This document shows positions 1 through 7,489 of a DNA stretch of 26,298 nucleotides, in pieces. The stretch's first letter is position 1; each line of letters opens with the position of its first letter. A program made the translations under genes and the position numbers. Location of the stretch: positions 1 to 26,298 of the forward strand of contig JAEWAD010000488.1 of assembly GCA_023391905.1 (NCBI GenBank), read 5' to 3'. This stretch comes from Pseudomonadota bacterium (GTDB lineage Bacteria > Pseudomonadota > Alphaproteobacteria > Rhizobiales > Kaistiaceae). The notes below the pieces were generated by a model that saw only the letters and a list, made by a program, of their open reading frames with translations, had not been told where the DNA came from and made no database searches.

Positions 1-47
1 GGTTCGTCCTGTTGCGGACGGACCACGGACCCGGCGCCGGAGGCCGG

Positions 48-1898
48 CTAGAGTGTGCATGAACGCGTGTGCTTCATGTGCTCCATCTCGGTGGGGATGA
101 TGACGCTGTCGTGGTGGCCGGCGCTGCTCGGCAGGATGCCGACCAGTTCGTCCGTGTCGGCGTCGACGACGGCGATCCCGCTCGCCAGCCGCTGGAAGCC
201 GCTGAACGGCGCCAGCACAAATTTGCCGTCATAGGTGACCGCCAGCGTTTGCAGATCGGGGCCGATGCCCTGGATTTCCTTGCGGATCGTCCAGCTGTCG
301 GTGTCGACCACCATGATCCCGCTCGCCGCCGGCGCAGGGTGCAGGATCGAGAGGTAGAGCTTCTTGCCGTCCATCGAGAACACCATGTGGAACGGGTTCG
401 GGTATTTGCCCCGCCACAGCGGATCCTCGATATGGGCGACCTTCTTCCACTTGGTCGGGTCGGGGTCGTGGCAAGCAAAGACCCCGCAATTGTTCTCCCG
501 CAGATTGTTCATCATGCAGAGGAAGTTGCCATCGGGCGAGAAGCCGATCTCATGGCCTGGCGAGAAGATCTTGTCGAACTTGACCTGCCAGTGATCCTTG
601 TCGACCCGGTCGACCTTGTACTGGTCGGGCGAGTTCTTGTTGAACTGCAGGAAGGCCACCGGCTCGAAGTTCTTCTCGGCATCGAGGATGGCAATGCCAC
701 CGCACAGCCGGATGACGGTGGCGGCCCAGCGTCCGGAGGGGTGCCAGATCGTGCCATCGGCGCCCGACAGCGTATGCGGGGACTCGCCGGGTATCGTGCC
801 TTCTTCGACGAACAATTCGCCCATCGGCACCATTTCCCATTCGATCTTCTGTCCCTTGGTGCCCTGGTAGTCGAATTTCCCGGAGCCCTGGTCGGGGGAC
901 ATGCGCTTGATGTCGAGAACGCCGCCCTGCTGCCAGCACTGCGACAGCTCGGCGGAGTTGCCGACCCAGTCGAAGCGCAGCGCCGCGATCACCTTCGACG
1001 TCTGCCGGTCGAAGCAGCAGGCGATGTCCTTCTGGCCGTCCGTGACGAAGTACGACTGGGCGTCCTTGGGGTTGATCGTGACATGCACGCCGAGGCCCAT
1101 TCCGGTTGTTTCGGACACGTTCTCCAGCAATTCCATCTGCGCGCCGTCATAGCGGACTCGATAGATATTGAAGCCCGGGCCCGGCTCGACGATGTTGGTC
1201 GGGATGCCGTAGATCAGCGAGTTCTTGCCGCCCTGCGTGCTGTTGATGAACTCGAAGTCATGGTAGGGGTCGCCGCTCGGGAAGGCACAGAGATGGTGCG
1301 AGATCGGGTTGAAGTCGCCATAGTTCCAGTACCAGATCGATCCCAGTACACGGTTTGAATTCAGGTCGATGGCGTAGGTTCCGCCGCCCATCTTGGTCGG
1401 CACCAGCAGGATCCATCGGCCCAGGCCGCGCCCGCCAATATCGGTTTTTTCATCGACCAGCTCGCGGACGATGTCGTGCGTCTGCGCCTCGGTGTAGTTG
1501 CTGCCGGCATGCTTGGCGCCCTGTTCGGAAACGCTGCCGCCCTTGATCCAGGCATAGGCGGCCGCCACCTCGGCTGCCACCGCGGTCCCGGCGACGACCT
1601 TCAGGAGCCGGCGCCGGTTCACCTTGGTCGGCGGCTGCGCCTCCTGCGGCGGCGGTTCGTCGGGGCTTCCGGCGACGACGGCAAGCTGCGCCGCCTCGGC
1701 CGTCCGCTTGGCTTTCTCTTCCAGGTAATTCTGGAAATCTCTTCGGTCTCCTTCACCGACTTCCTCGCGTCTTCTGAGATAATTCTCGACGCTGGATTGT
1801 GATACCAGGGATCCCTTGTTCTCCGGAATGTCGAGTGATTCCGGATTAGCTTCGGAAGGAATGGTTTTGGTGGAAGATCCAGTTTTTGATCTAGACAT
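48..1898 (-). CDS. Tat-exported beta-propeller copper oxidoreductase, thiocyanate dehydrogenase-like
   Basis: A 616-residue protein. The ATG at 1898 follows an AGGAG about 8 bases upstream, and there is no other in-frame ATG before Met170. A twin-arginine motif (NRRRLLK, 94-100) and a hydrophobic stretch (101-117) predict Tat export as a folded protein. The body shows beta-propeller repeats with D-G turns (FSPDG, FSMDG, VTYDG). Lys169, His201/202, His272, Glu355, Asp381, His449, His504 and His595/596 follow nearly the order and spacing of the copper-ligand and active-site residues I recall for Thioalkalivibrio paradoxus thiocyanate dehydrogenase (Lys103, His135, His206, Glu288, Asp314, His381, His437, His528). 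That family oxidises thiocyanate to cyanate and sulfur in the periplasm with a three-copper centre. The family match is inference from recalled numbering. A generic YVTN/N2OR-like propeller of other function is the alternative. The roughly 93-residue region before the Tat motif is unusually long and less GC-rich than the rest, with AGA codons. Confidence 0.75.
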   Translation of the reverse strand: MSRSKTGSSTKTIPSEANPESLDIPENKGSLVSQSSVENYLRRREEVGEGDRRDFQNYLEEKAKRTAEAAQLAVVAGSPDEPPPQEAQPPTKVNRRRLLKVVAGTAVAAEVAAAYAWIKGGSVSEQGAKHAGSNYTEAQTHDIVRELVDEKTDIGGRGLGRWILLVPTKMGGGTYAIDLNSNRVLGSIWYWNYGDFNPISHHLCAFPSGDPYHDFEFINSTQGGKNSLIYGIPTNIVEPGPGFNIYRVRYDGAQMELLENVSETTGMGLGVHVTINPKDAQSYFVTDGQKDIACCFDRQTSKVIAALRFDWVGNSAELSQCWQQGGVLDIKRMSPDQGSGKFDYQGTKGQKIEWEMVPMGELFVEEGTIPGESPHTLSGADGTIWHPSGRWAATVIRLCGGIAILDAEKNFEPVAFLQFNKNSPDQYKVDRVDKDHWQVKFDKIFSPGHEIGFSPDGNFLCMMNNLRENNCGVFACHDPDPTKWKKVAHIEDPLWRGKYPNPFHMVFSMDGKKLYLSILHPAPAASGIMVVDTDSWTIRKEIQGIGPDLQTLAVTYDGKFVLAPFSGFQRLASGIAVVDADTDELVGILPSSAGHHDSVIIPTEMEHMKHTRSCTL

Positions 1899-2128
1899 GA
1901 GTTCACTCCTACCAACATGAGTGGGCAGTTATACGTGCCTAATCAGCACTGAGATGAACTTCTGGATCGTGTGACCTTGCCAGCGCGGTTTGCTGGAGTC
2001 AATATATCCAGCCGCCCGGGCCCGCTCCTGGATGTGATCGCGCGGGCCGGATGGAGCAGCAGGCGAGGTCGACAAGCCGGCGTGCGCCTGCACGAGGCAT
2101 AGAACCCTGGCATTGCAAGGATGGGCCG
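1899..2128. promoter_or_regulatory. Divergent intergenic region, propeller gene / J-protein gene
   Basis: These 230 bases separate two divergent genes and should hold both promoters. On the minus strand a TATAAC hexamer (plus-strand 1928-1933) lies about 30 bases before the start at 1898 and could be a -10 box, but no convincing -35 hexamer sits at 17 bases. A Shine-Dalgarno AAGGA (2117-2121) decides the ATG at 2129 for the plus-strand gene. No clear operator palindrome was seen. Confidence 0.35.
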
Positions 2129-2881
2129 ATGTTTGAGCCTATTGTGATTGCACTCGCCGCCCTCGGTCTTTCGGCAAGCGTGACGTCGGTCAAGCTGATC
2201 AGCTGGTTCCTGAGGAGCGATCCCAGAGTCGTGGCAAAGCCGGCCGCCTGGTTCACGATGGGGCTGGCGCTGGTGACCGTCGTGCTGCTGCTCGTTCTGC
2301 TCATCAGGGGCCAATGGGCCGCCGCCATCGAACTCGTCGCCGCCATGTTGATCACGGGCACCTTCTTCGGATCGCCCATGTTGCGGCAGTGGCAGAAGCT
2401 CTTCCGGTTCCGGCGGCGCGGGCTCTCTCCAGATACAAGCCGTCCCGTCGCGGCCAGCGGCGCCGGCGTCGACGGCGCGCCTCCCGATCCAGACCTCGTG
2501 CGCCAGTCGATCGCGGTGCTCGAGGACTACTTGCACAAGTCGCTTGCCGAGCCCTCGGAGGGCCGGGCCAATGTCCAGTCCGCCAAGCCGCGCGCGGGGC
2601 GCAACGGCCAGGGAAACGGGAAATCCAAGGATTCCGGCTCCATGTCCGAAGAGGAGGCGCTGGAGATCCTCGGCCTCAGGCAAGGCGCCGAGGTGTGGGA
2701 GATCGAAGAGGCGCATCGCCGGATGGTGCGCAAGGTGCACCCCGACCAGGGCGGCTCCAACTATCTGACGATCAAGGTGAATGAGGCGCACGATCTCCTG
2801 CTCGGCGGCGCGAAGGGACCGGCAAGGCCGAGGCCGACCGGCTCGGCGCAGAAGCCCCGGCCGTCGCAGCGGTCCAATTGA
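2129..2881 (+). CDS. Membrane-anchored J-domain protein (Tim14/DNAJC19-like)
   Basis: A 250-residue protein. The ATG at 2129 is chosen because AAGGA sits 7 bases upstream; an in-frame start at 2051 lacks such a site. Residues about 4-25, 40-59 and 64-82 are hydrophobic and probably span the inner membrane. A low-complexity, Gly/Lys/Pro-rich linker follows. A C-terminal J domain (172-226) carries the HPD tripeptide at 204-206 in KVHPDQGGSNYL and ends in the KVNEAHDLLLG helix typical of the short Tim14/Pam18-like J domain of alphaproteobacteria. The family stimulates Hsp70 (DnaK) ATPase activity near the membrane; the client here is unknown. It stands alone, divergent from the propeller gene and convergent with the next gene. 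A shared operon with Tat or copper proteins is not seen. Confidence 0.88.
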   Translation: MFEPIVIALAALGLSASVTSVKLISWFLRSDPRVVAKPAAWFTMGLALVTVVLLLVLLIRGQWAAAIELVAAMLITGTFFGSPMLRQWQKLFRFRRRGLSPDTSRPVAASGAGVDGAPPDPDLVRQSIAVLEDYLHKSLAEPSEGRANVQSAKPRAGRNGQGNGKSKDSGSMSEEEALEILGLRQGAEVWEIEEAHRRMVRKVHPDQGGSNYLTIKVNEAHDLLLGGAKGPARPRPTGSAQKPRPSQRSN

Positions 2882-2951
2882 GATTGGGGCGTCGCGGCCG
2901 CTGAGCGAGGCCCGCCGACCAATCCCTCCGTCCGGATCAATCCCCCAATGA

Positions 2952-2978
2952 AGCGGCCGGAACCTTGTTCCGGCCGCT
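2952..2978. terminator. Hairpin between convergent genes
   Basis: A perfect 12-bp stem (2952-2963 with 2967-2978) and a CTT loop lie between the ends of the plus-strand J-protein gene (2881) and the minus-strand gene (3032). Neither side has a strong T tract, so this is a weak bidirectional terminator candidate. Confidence 0.55.
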
Positions 2979-3031
2979 GTTGCCCCAACCGCTCTGTCGG
3001 TCGGCGAGGTGTCGCCCCGAGGCGGCGTGCC

Positions 3032-3343
3032 CTATTCGTCGCGGAAGCAGGCTATGTGAAACGCGCGTTTGGCGGGCTTGCCGCTGACATCGAAGGTATG
3101 GACCTGCATCTGGTACGGGTCCTTGGTCAGGCCGACCGTGATGAGACCCGGCTCGACAGCCTCGTCCGTGGCACTGCCGATCGTTCCGGCGAAGTTTGTC
3201 TTGGCTTCGCCCTGCAGTGGGATCTTCCACGTAATAATGTATTCGTTCTCACCCTTCTTTTCGCACTTGTCGATCATGTAACCCCGCGCGACGGACCCAT
3301 CGGATCCGATCACACAGGCAAGACGATTTTCGAACTTGGCCAT
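3032..3343 (-). CDS. Small beta-rich protein of unknown function
   Basis: A 103-residue protein without signal peptide or membrane segment. The ATG at 3343 is preceded by a strong GAAGGAAG; the TTG at 3358 is less likely. The order of elements is a Gly-Tyr near residue 21, a Tyr-Ile-Ile-Thr-Trp strand, a central Cys-free loop, then VHTFDVSGKPAKR and FHIACF at the C-terminus. This resembles a widespread small beta-sandwich pattern in bacterial proteins (G-x-Y-x-V-x-F, then a T-x-D/N-x-x-G-x-x-x-D/R-x-x-F-H-x-x-x-F end), for which I know no biochemical role. The resemblance is by eye only. The gene is monocistronic, with its own upstream region and a hairpin behind it. Its GC content is visibly lower than in the flanking ABC operon. 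Confidence 0.75.
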   Translation of the reverse strand: MAKFENRLACVIGSDGSVARGYMIDKCEKKGENEYIITWKIPLQGEAKTNFAGTIGSATDEAVEPGLITVGLTKDPYQMQVHTFDVSGKPAKRAFHIACFRDE

Positions 3344-3370
3344 GATGTCTTCCTTCAATTTGCTGTTTTC

Positions 3371-3387
3371 TATGATTCTTGATCATA
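3371..3387. promoter_or_regulatory. Inverted repeat in the promoter region of the 103-residue gene
   Basis: TATGAT (3371-3376), a 5-base spacer and ATCATA (3382-3387) form a perfect 6-bp inverted repeat about 30-45 bases before the start at 3343. Read on the minus strand, TATGAT could be a -10 box, with TTGCAG 15 bases farther upstream as a weak -35. The remainder of the 288-base gap (3344-3631) holds the operon terminator at 3579-3605 and nothing else recognised. Confidence 0.4.
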
Positions 3388-3578
3388 GGCGGGCAACAAA
3401 CACTGCAAATCAAGAAGCCAGCCAAGGCGGATAGGTAGGACGGGCCGGTGTCCCGGCAACCGTCAGAAGCCGCAACTCGGCATCAAAAAATGGCGCGCGG
3501 CAGGGGAGAAAGCAGCCGATCGCGACACGATCTTGTCATCCGTTGTGATGCGGTGAGCGGCATCCAGGGGCAAGAGAA

Positions 3579-3605
3579 AGGGCCGCTCCGGTGAGGAGCG
3601 GCCCT
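3579..3605 (-). terminator. Rho-independent terminator of the AraC-linked ABC operon
   Basis: A perfect 11-bp GC-rich stem (3579-3589 with 3595-3605) has a 5-base loop. It starts 26 bases after the stop of the small membrane protein gene. On the minus strand it is followed by a T-rich run (TTCTCTT after the CCCT of the stem). Confidence 0.75.
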
Positions 3606-3631
3606 GGCGCCGGGAGGAGGGCGCCGGTCGA

Positions 3632-3886
3632 CTAACCTCGCTTGATGATGATCGCTCCGACGATGATCGAGATCGCCGTCGCCACGTAGATCGACAGCGC
3701 CGGCTCGACGAAGCGCAGCCAGAACAGGTGGATCGCCACGAAGACGACCACGGCGATGAAGATCCGGTCGAACAAGTTGGTGTCGATCGGCAGGAAGCCG
3801 TCCGGTCGCGCGGCGCGTTTTGGCGCGCCGTTGCCATTGGCCGGGGGCACGGGGTTCTCGATGAAATCGCTGGCCATCCCGTTCAT
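3632..3886 (-). CDS. Small membrane protein of ABC operon, unknown function
   Basis: An 84-residue protein. Its ATG at 3886 overlaps the stop of the upstream permease gene (ATGA), so translation is probably coupled; a second ATG at 3877 is possible. Residues 1-45 are hydrophilic and rich in Pro, Asn and Gly. Two hydrophobic segments (about 45-62 and 67-81) predict an integral membrane hairpin ending in a basic IIKRG tail. I do not recognise the family. It is not the DUF2160 protein of glycerol importers as I recall that sequence. Its place as last gene of a carbohydrate importer operon, tightly coupled to the permease, suggests a transporter accessory or assembly subunit. That role is inference. 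A terminator follows at once. Confidence 0.8.
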   Translation of the reverse strand: MNGMASDFIENPVPPANGNGAPKRAARPDGFLPIDTNLFDRIFIAVVVFVAIHLFWLRFVEPALSIYVATAISIIVGAIIIKRG

Positions 3887-4719
3887 CCCTTGACCGCGCC
3901 GAAGGTGAGGCCGGCGACGATGTGCTTCTGCACCAGGGCGAGGAAGGCCACGGCCGGAATCAGGGTCAGCATGGCGGTGGCGGCCATCTGGCCCCAGTTG
4001 GTGCCGGTGACGGTGACGAACTCGGCGAGGCCGGTGGTGATCGTCCGCGCGTTGACGCTGGTGAGGGTCGCGGCGAACAGATACTCGTTCCAGGCGAACA
4101 CCCAGCACAGGATCGCCGTGACCGCGAGGCCCGGCCGCGCCAGCGGCAGGATGACGTGGAACAGCACCTGCCAGGTGCTGGCGCCGTCGACGAAGGCGGC
4201 CTCGTCGAGCTCGCGCGGGATCGCGTCGATGACGCCGCGCAGCGTCCAGATCGCAAAGGGCAGGTTGAACACGCAATAGAGCAGGATCAGGCCGATCCGC
4301 GTGTCGAACATCTTCCAGTCGCCGACGACGAAGACCTGCGTGTAGAGCAGGAACAGCGGCAGCAGGAAGGCAGCCGGCGGCGCCATGCGGTTGGTGATGG
4401 TCCAGAAGAAGATGTTCTCCTTGCCGGAAAGCTTGTAGCGCGACAGCGCGTAGCAGGCGAGCAGGGCGAGCACCGTCACCAGCAGCGCATTCGACGTCGC
4501 GATGACGATCGAGTTCAGCATGTATCGCTGGTAGGTCGGGTCGTGGATCGTGTTCAGGTAGTTCTCCGAGAAGAACGACTTGATCAGGAAGCTCGGCGCG
4601 CTGAACAGCTCGACGCGGCTGCGCGCCGAGACGACGAACATCCAGTAGATCGGGAACAGCGTGACCAGGCTGGCGACCAGCCAGAACAGCAGCGACAGGC
4701 CGGGGCGGTTGCGGGTCAT
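3883..4719 (-). CDS. Carbohydrate ABC transporter permease (MalG-type, CUT1)
   Basis: A 278-residue inner-membrane permease with about six hydrophobic segments. The binding-protein-dependent EAA loop lies at 172-195 (DEAAFVDGAS...LPLARPG), where the ATPase would dock. The ATG at 4719 overlaps the TGA of the preceding permease gene (ATGA), indicating coupled translation. The length and the short cytoplasmic N-terminus fit MalG/LacG-like subunits, which pair with a MalF-like partner to move a sugar across the membrane. The substrate cannot be read from the sequence. No ATPase gene belongs to this operon. Confidence 0.9.
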   Translation of the reverse strand: MTRNRPGLSLLFWLVASLVTLFPIYWMFVVSARSRVELFSAPSFLIKSFFSENYLNTIHDPTYQRYMLNSIVIATSNALLVTVLALLACYALSRYKLSGKENIFFWTITNRMAPPAAFLLPLFLLYTQVFVVGDWKMFDTRIGLILLYCVFNLPFAIWTLRGVIDAIPRELDEAAFVDGASTWQVLFHVILPLARPGLAVTAILCWVFAWNEYLFAATLTSVNARTITTGLAEFVTVTGTNWGQMAATAMLTLIPAVAFLALVQKHIVAGLTFGAVKG

Positions 4720-5597
4720 TCGGGTTTCCTCAGATCGCGGCGGGCGACCAGGCCGGCATAGAGCAGCCAGCACAGGACGATGGTGAGATAGAGCGTGATC
4801 AGCGACATGGCCGAGCCATAGCCATAGTCCGTCTTGGGAAAGACGATGCGCCAGATGTAGAGGCCGATGAAGCGCGTTGCCGAGCCCGGGCCGCCGCCGG
4901 TCAGCATCCAGACCTCGTCGACGGTGCGCATCGCGTCCATCAGGCGGATGAAGAGCGCGGACAGGATCGCGGGCTTCAGCATCGGCAGGGTCACGTACCA
5001 GAAGGTCTGGTAGCGGTTGGCGCCGTCGATCTGCGCCTGCTCGAACGGCTCCTTCGGCATGGAGGAAAGCGCGGCGAGCAGGGTCAGCGTCACCAGCGGC
5101 GTCCAGTGCCAGATGTCCATGATGACCGTGGTCAGGAAGGCCTGGCCGGCGAAGCGGCTGATCAGGAACTCGTAGCCGAACCACTGGTTCAGATAATAGG
5201 GGATCGGGCCGAGGCCGGGCACCGTCATCAGGCGCCAGGTGGCGCCGACGGCGACCGGGGCGATCATCAGCGGCAGGGTGTGGATGGTGCGGAAGAAGCC
5301 CTTCAGCGGAAAATCCTTCATGAAGAGCTGGGCCAGGAAGTAGCCGAGAACGATCTGGCTCACGACGGCGAAGACGCCGAACTTGAACGTGTTCCAGAGC
5401 GCCATCAGGAAGCCCTTGTCGAACACCAGGTGGCGGTAGTTCGACAGGCCGCTGAAGCGCATGGTCGGGTCGGCGGCGAAGCTGTTCCAGTCGAAGAAGC
5501 TCACCACCAGCACGTAGAGGAACGGGGTGAGGCCGAACACGGCCAGGATCAGCAGGGTCGGTGCGAGCAGCAACCAGCCGAGTGTTTGGGATTGCAT
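4716..5597 (-). CDS. Carbohydrate ABC transporter permease (MalF-type, CUT1)
   Basis: A 293-residue inner-membrane permease with hydrophobic segments starting at residue 5 and an EAA-type loop at 186-209 (EQAQIDGANRYQTFW...LPMLKP). The ATG at 5597 has GAGGA 8 bases upstream. It is the partner of the downstream MalG-type subunit, with which it overlaps by 4 bases. The periplasmic P2 loop is short, unlike enteric MalF. It lies 174 bases downstream of its binding-protein gene, and that gap contains a strong hairpin likely to set the ratio of binding protein to permease. Confidence 0.9.
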   Translation of the reverse strand: MQSQTLGWLLLAPTLLILAVFGLTPFLYVLVVSFFDWNSFAADPTMRFSGLSNYRHLVFDKGFLMALWNTFKFGVFAVVSQIVLGYFLAQLFMKDFPLKGFFRTIHTLPLMIAPVAVGATWRLMTVPGLGPIPYYLNQWFGYEFLISRFAGQAFLTTVIMDIWHWTPLVTLTLLAALSSMPKEPFEQAQIDGANRYQTFWYVTLPMLKPAILSALFIRLMDAMRTVDEVWMLTGGGPGSATRFIGLYIWRIVFPKTDYGYGSAMSLITLYLTIVLCWLLYAGLVARRDLRKPE

Positions 5598-5707
5598 GAA
5601 GCCGTTCCTCGTTGAAACGCGCAGATCGCTGCATCAACCGCTTCCGCCGGCGCCATCCGGCGGCGGCATGGCGGGCAGGGGAGGGCAACGCCCCCGGTCG
5701 CGGAAGG

Positions 5708-5731
5708 GGCGGGCCTCCGGGGAGGCCCGCC
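5708..5731 (-). promoter_or_regulatory. Intercistronic mRNA hairpin after binding-protein gene
   Basis: A perfect 10-bp GC stem (5708-5717 with 5722-5731) with a 4-base loop begins 41 bases after the binding-protein stop and has no following T tract. Such hairpins protect the 3' end of binding-protein mRNA or attenuate the permease genes, as known for malE-malF. Equivalent stems occur at 13641-13665 and 24003-24028. Confidence 0.6.
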
Positions 5732-5771
5732 TGCGCCGCGCCTTTCGGGCACGGCGCCTTCGCGTGACGGC

Positions 5772-7205
5772 TTACTTGCGATAGCCGAGCTTGGTCAGTT
5801 CCGCTTCCGCGGTGGTCGCCATCTGGTCGAGGGCGTCCGAGGCGGACAGCTCGCCCGAGATCGCCTGCCAGAAGATGGGGGCGACCGCTTCGCGCAGCTG
5901 GTTGTGGAACGGATAGGCCGGGGCGCCGGCGAACAGCTTGCCCTGGTCGCGCATCAGCGTGTAGTAGCCGTCCGTCTTGGCATCCTGGGCCTTCACCTTC
6001 GGATCGTCATAGGTCGACTGCAGGGTGATGCGGGAACCCGCGACCGCCCAGTCCGCCTGCACCGACGGCTGCGCGATGTATTCCAGGAACAGCGCCGCGG
6101 CGCCCTTGTTCTTGGACGAGTGCGGGATGCCGAAGGCGCCGCCGTCATAGTAGCCGATATAGCCGGTGCCGGCCTCGGCGGCTTCCATCACGCCCGGCTC
6201 GACCGGCGGCAGCGCGACGCCGACCTTGCCGACCACCTTCGACTTCGAATCGTCGGTCGCGATCCAGGCGGCGTTCTCGCCATAGACGAGACCCTGGGCG
6301 GCGCGGCCGGCGGCGAAGGTCGCGGCGACTTCGTCCCAGGTCGACGCGGTCGACTCGGGCGGGGCGTTCTTCAGCAGGTCCAGCCAGAACTGGAGCGCCG
6401 CCTTGGCCTCGGGGCTGTTCATCTTGCCGCCGTGCTCGACGGTCGCGGCGAAGTTGTTGGCCGGGTCGATGCCCCAGTTGTAGACGCCGAAGGTCGGGGC
6501 GACGCTCTCGACATATTCATACCAGGACGCCGGGTGGCCGGTATTGGCCTGCACCGTCGAACCCCAGAGCTCGATGCCCTTGTCCTTGCCCCACTGGGTG
6601 AAGAAGTCGGCGATCTCGGTGTATTCGGCGTGGTTCTTGGCCGGCGCCAGGTCGCGGTTGTACTTGGCCTTGAACGCCGCCTTGACGTCCGGGTCCTCGA
6701 ACAGGTCCTTGCGGTACAGGTAGACCTTGATGAAGGCCTCCATCGGCACGCCGAACAGGTCGCCGTCCTTGCCCTTGAAGTAGTTGGCGAAGGTGGTGAA
6801 GTTGGCCGGGTCGTAGTCGGGCGCCTTCAGCTTCGGGTTCTCGTTGAAGAACTTGGTCAGGTCGACCAGGAAGTCGCGCGAGAGATAGCCATAGACGGCG
6901 TCCTGCTCGATGTAGACGAAGTCATAGATGCCGGTGTTGGCTTCCATGTCCTTGATCGCCTTGTCGTACATCTGGTCCCAGGACGTGGCCTCGAACTCGA
7001 CGTTGATGCCGGTCGCCTTGGTGAAGGCTGGTCCCAGCACGTTCTTGACGTAGTTCGACGGCGGCGTGCTCTCGGAGATGCCGCGGATGGTCACGCCGGA
7101 GAATTCCTTGCCGGCATCGGCCCAGAAGTCCGCCTTGGCCGGCGTCACGCCCGCCATCAGGCCCGCCGCCAGCGCGCCGAGCATCATTCGCTTCAAACCA
7201 GACAT
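5772..7205 (-). CDS. Extracellular sugar-binding protein of ABC importer
   Basis: A 477-residue periplasmic substrate-binding protein. A Sec signal peptide (1-25) ends at AKA before DFWADAG. The mature part has the family-1 solute-binding layout: the early GVTIRGISE strand, FTKATGINVEFE, a YDFVYIEQDAVYGY segment, and the FLEYIAQPSVQADWA helix typical of carbohydrate binders. The ATG at 7205 has GGGAGGA just upstream. It captures a solute, probably a sugar or polyol, for the two downstream permeases. The gene lies 284 bases downstream of an AraC-family gene on the same strand, its likely regulator. The substrate is not determinable by eye. Confidence 0.88.
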   Translation of the reverse strand: MSGLKRMMLGALAAGLMAGVTPAKADFWADAGKEFSGVTIRGISESTPPSNYVKNVLGPAFTKATGINVEFEATSWDQMYDKAIKDMEANTGIYDFVYIEQDAVYGYLSRDFLVDLTKFFNENPKLKAPDYDPANFTTFANYFKGKDGDLFGVPMEAFIKVYLYRKDLFEDPDVKAAFKAKYNRDLAPAKNHAEYTEIADFFTQWGKDKGIELWGSTVQANTGHPASWYEYVESVAPTFGVYNWGIDPANNFAATVEHGGKMNSPEAKAALQFWLDLLKNAPPESTASTWDEVAATFAAGRAAQGLVYGENAAWIATDDSKSKVVGKVGVALPPVEPGVMEAAEAGTGYIGYYDGGAFGIPHSSKNKGAAALFLEYIAQPSVQADWAVAGSRITLQSTYDDPKVKAQDAKTDGYYTLMRDQGKLFAGAPAYPFHNQLREAVAPIFWQAISGELSASDALDQMATTAEAELTKLGYRK

Positions 7206-7293
7206 TCCTCGTCCTCCCTCGGATTGTCGACGGCGCTCCCGGCTTCCGTCGCGTGCGGCGGGCGCGGATGCGCCAGCTGCCCGGGCCGGGGAT

Positions 7294-7317
7294 GCGCTTC
7301 AGCGTTTGATGAAGCGC
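7294..7317. promoter_or_regulatory. Candidate operator upstream of the sugar-binding protein gene
   Basis: An 8-bp inverted repeat, GCGCTTCA (7294-7301) and TGAAGCGC (7310-7317) with an 8-base spacer, lies about 90 bases upstream of the binding-protein start. It is the clearest symmetry in the 284-base gap behind the AraC-family gene and could be an operator. AraC proteins more often bind direct repeats, so the assignment is weak. Confidence 0.35.
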
Positions 7318-7489
7318 GCCGTATGCCTAACCTCCATGAAGCGGGCGAAGCCTCCTCCAGGCTCTGGCTCAATCGATCAGCCCGCACGCTTCCCGACGGA
7401 CTCTAGAAGAGCGTCCTGCCGCTCACTACGCGCGTTTGCGGCGGCATCTGTACAATTTTGTCGGCCATTGCCGGCCCTCACCCTGCGCC

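Noticed and set aside
69..1358. Long plus-strand open frame opposite the propeller gene
   Set aside because: Arg/Asp/Val-rich shadow of GC-rich codons with no family motif; the minus-strand protein has a signal peptide and conserved ligands.
1943..2791. Minus-strand open frame over the J-protein gene
   Set aside because: The plus strand contains an intact J domain with HPD; the antisense frame is His/Arg/Pro-rich without motifs.
5904..7406. 500-codon plus-strand open frame over the sugar-binding protein gene
   Set aside because: Low-complexity composition typical of an antisense shadow; the minus strand encodes a clear binding protein with signal peptide and ribosome-binding site.
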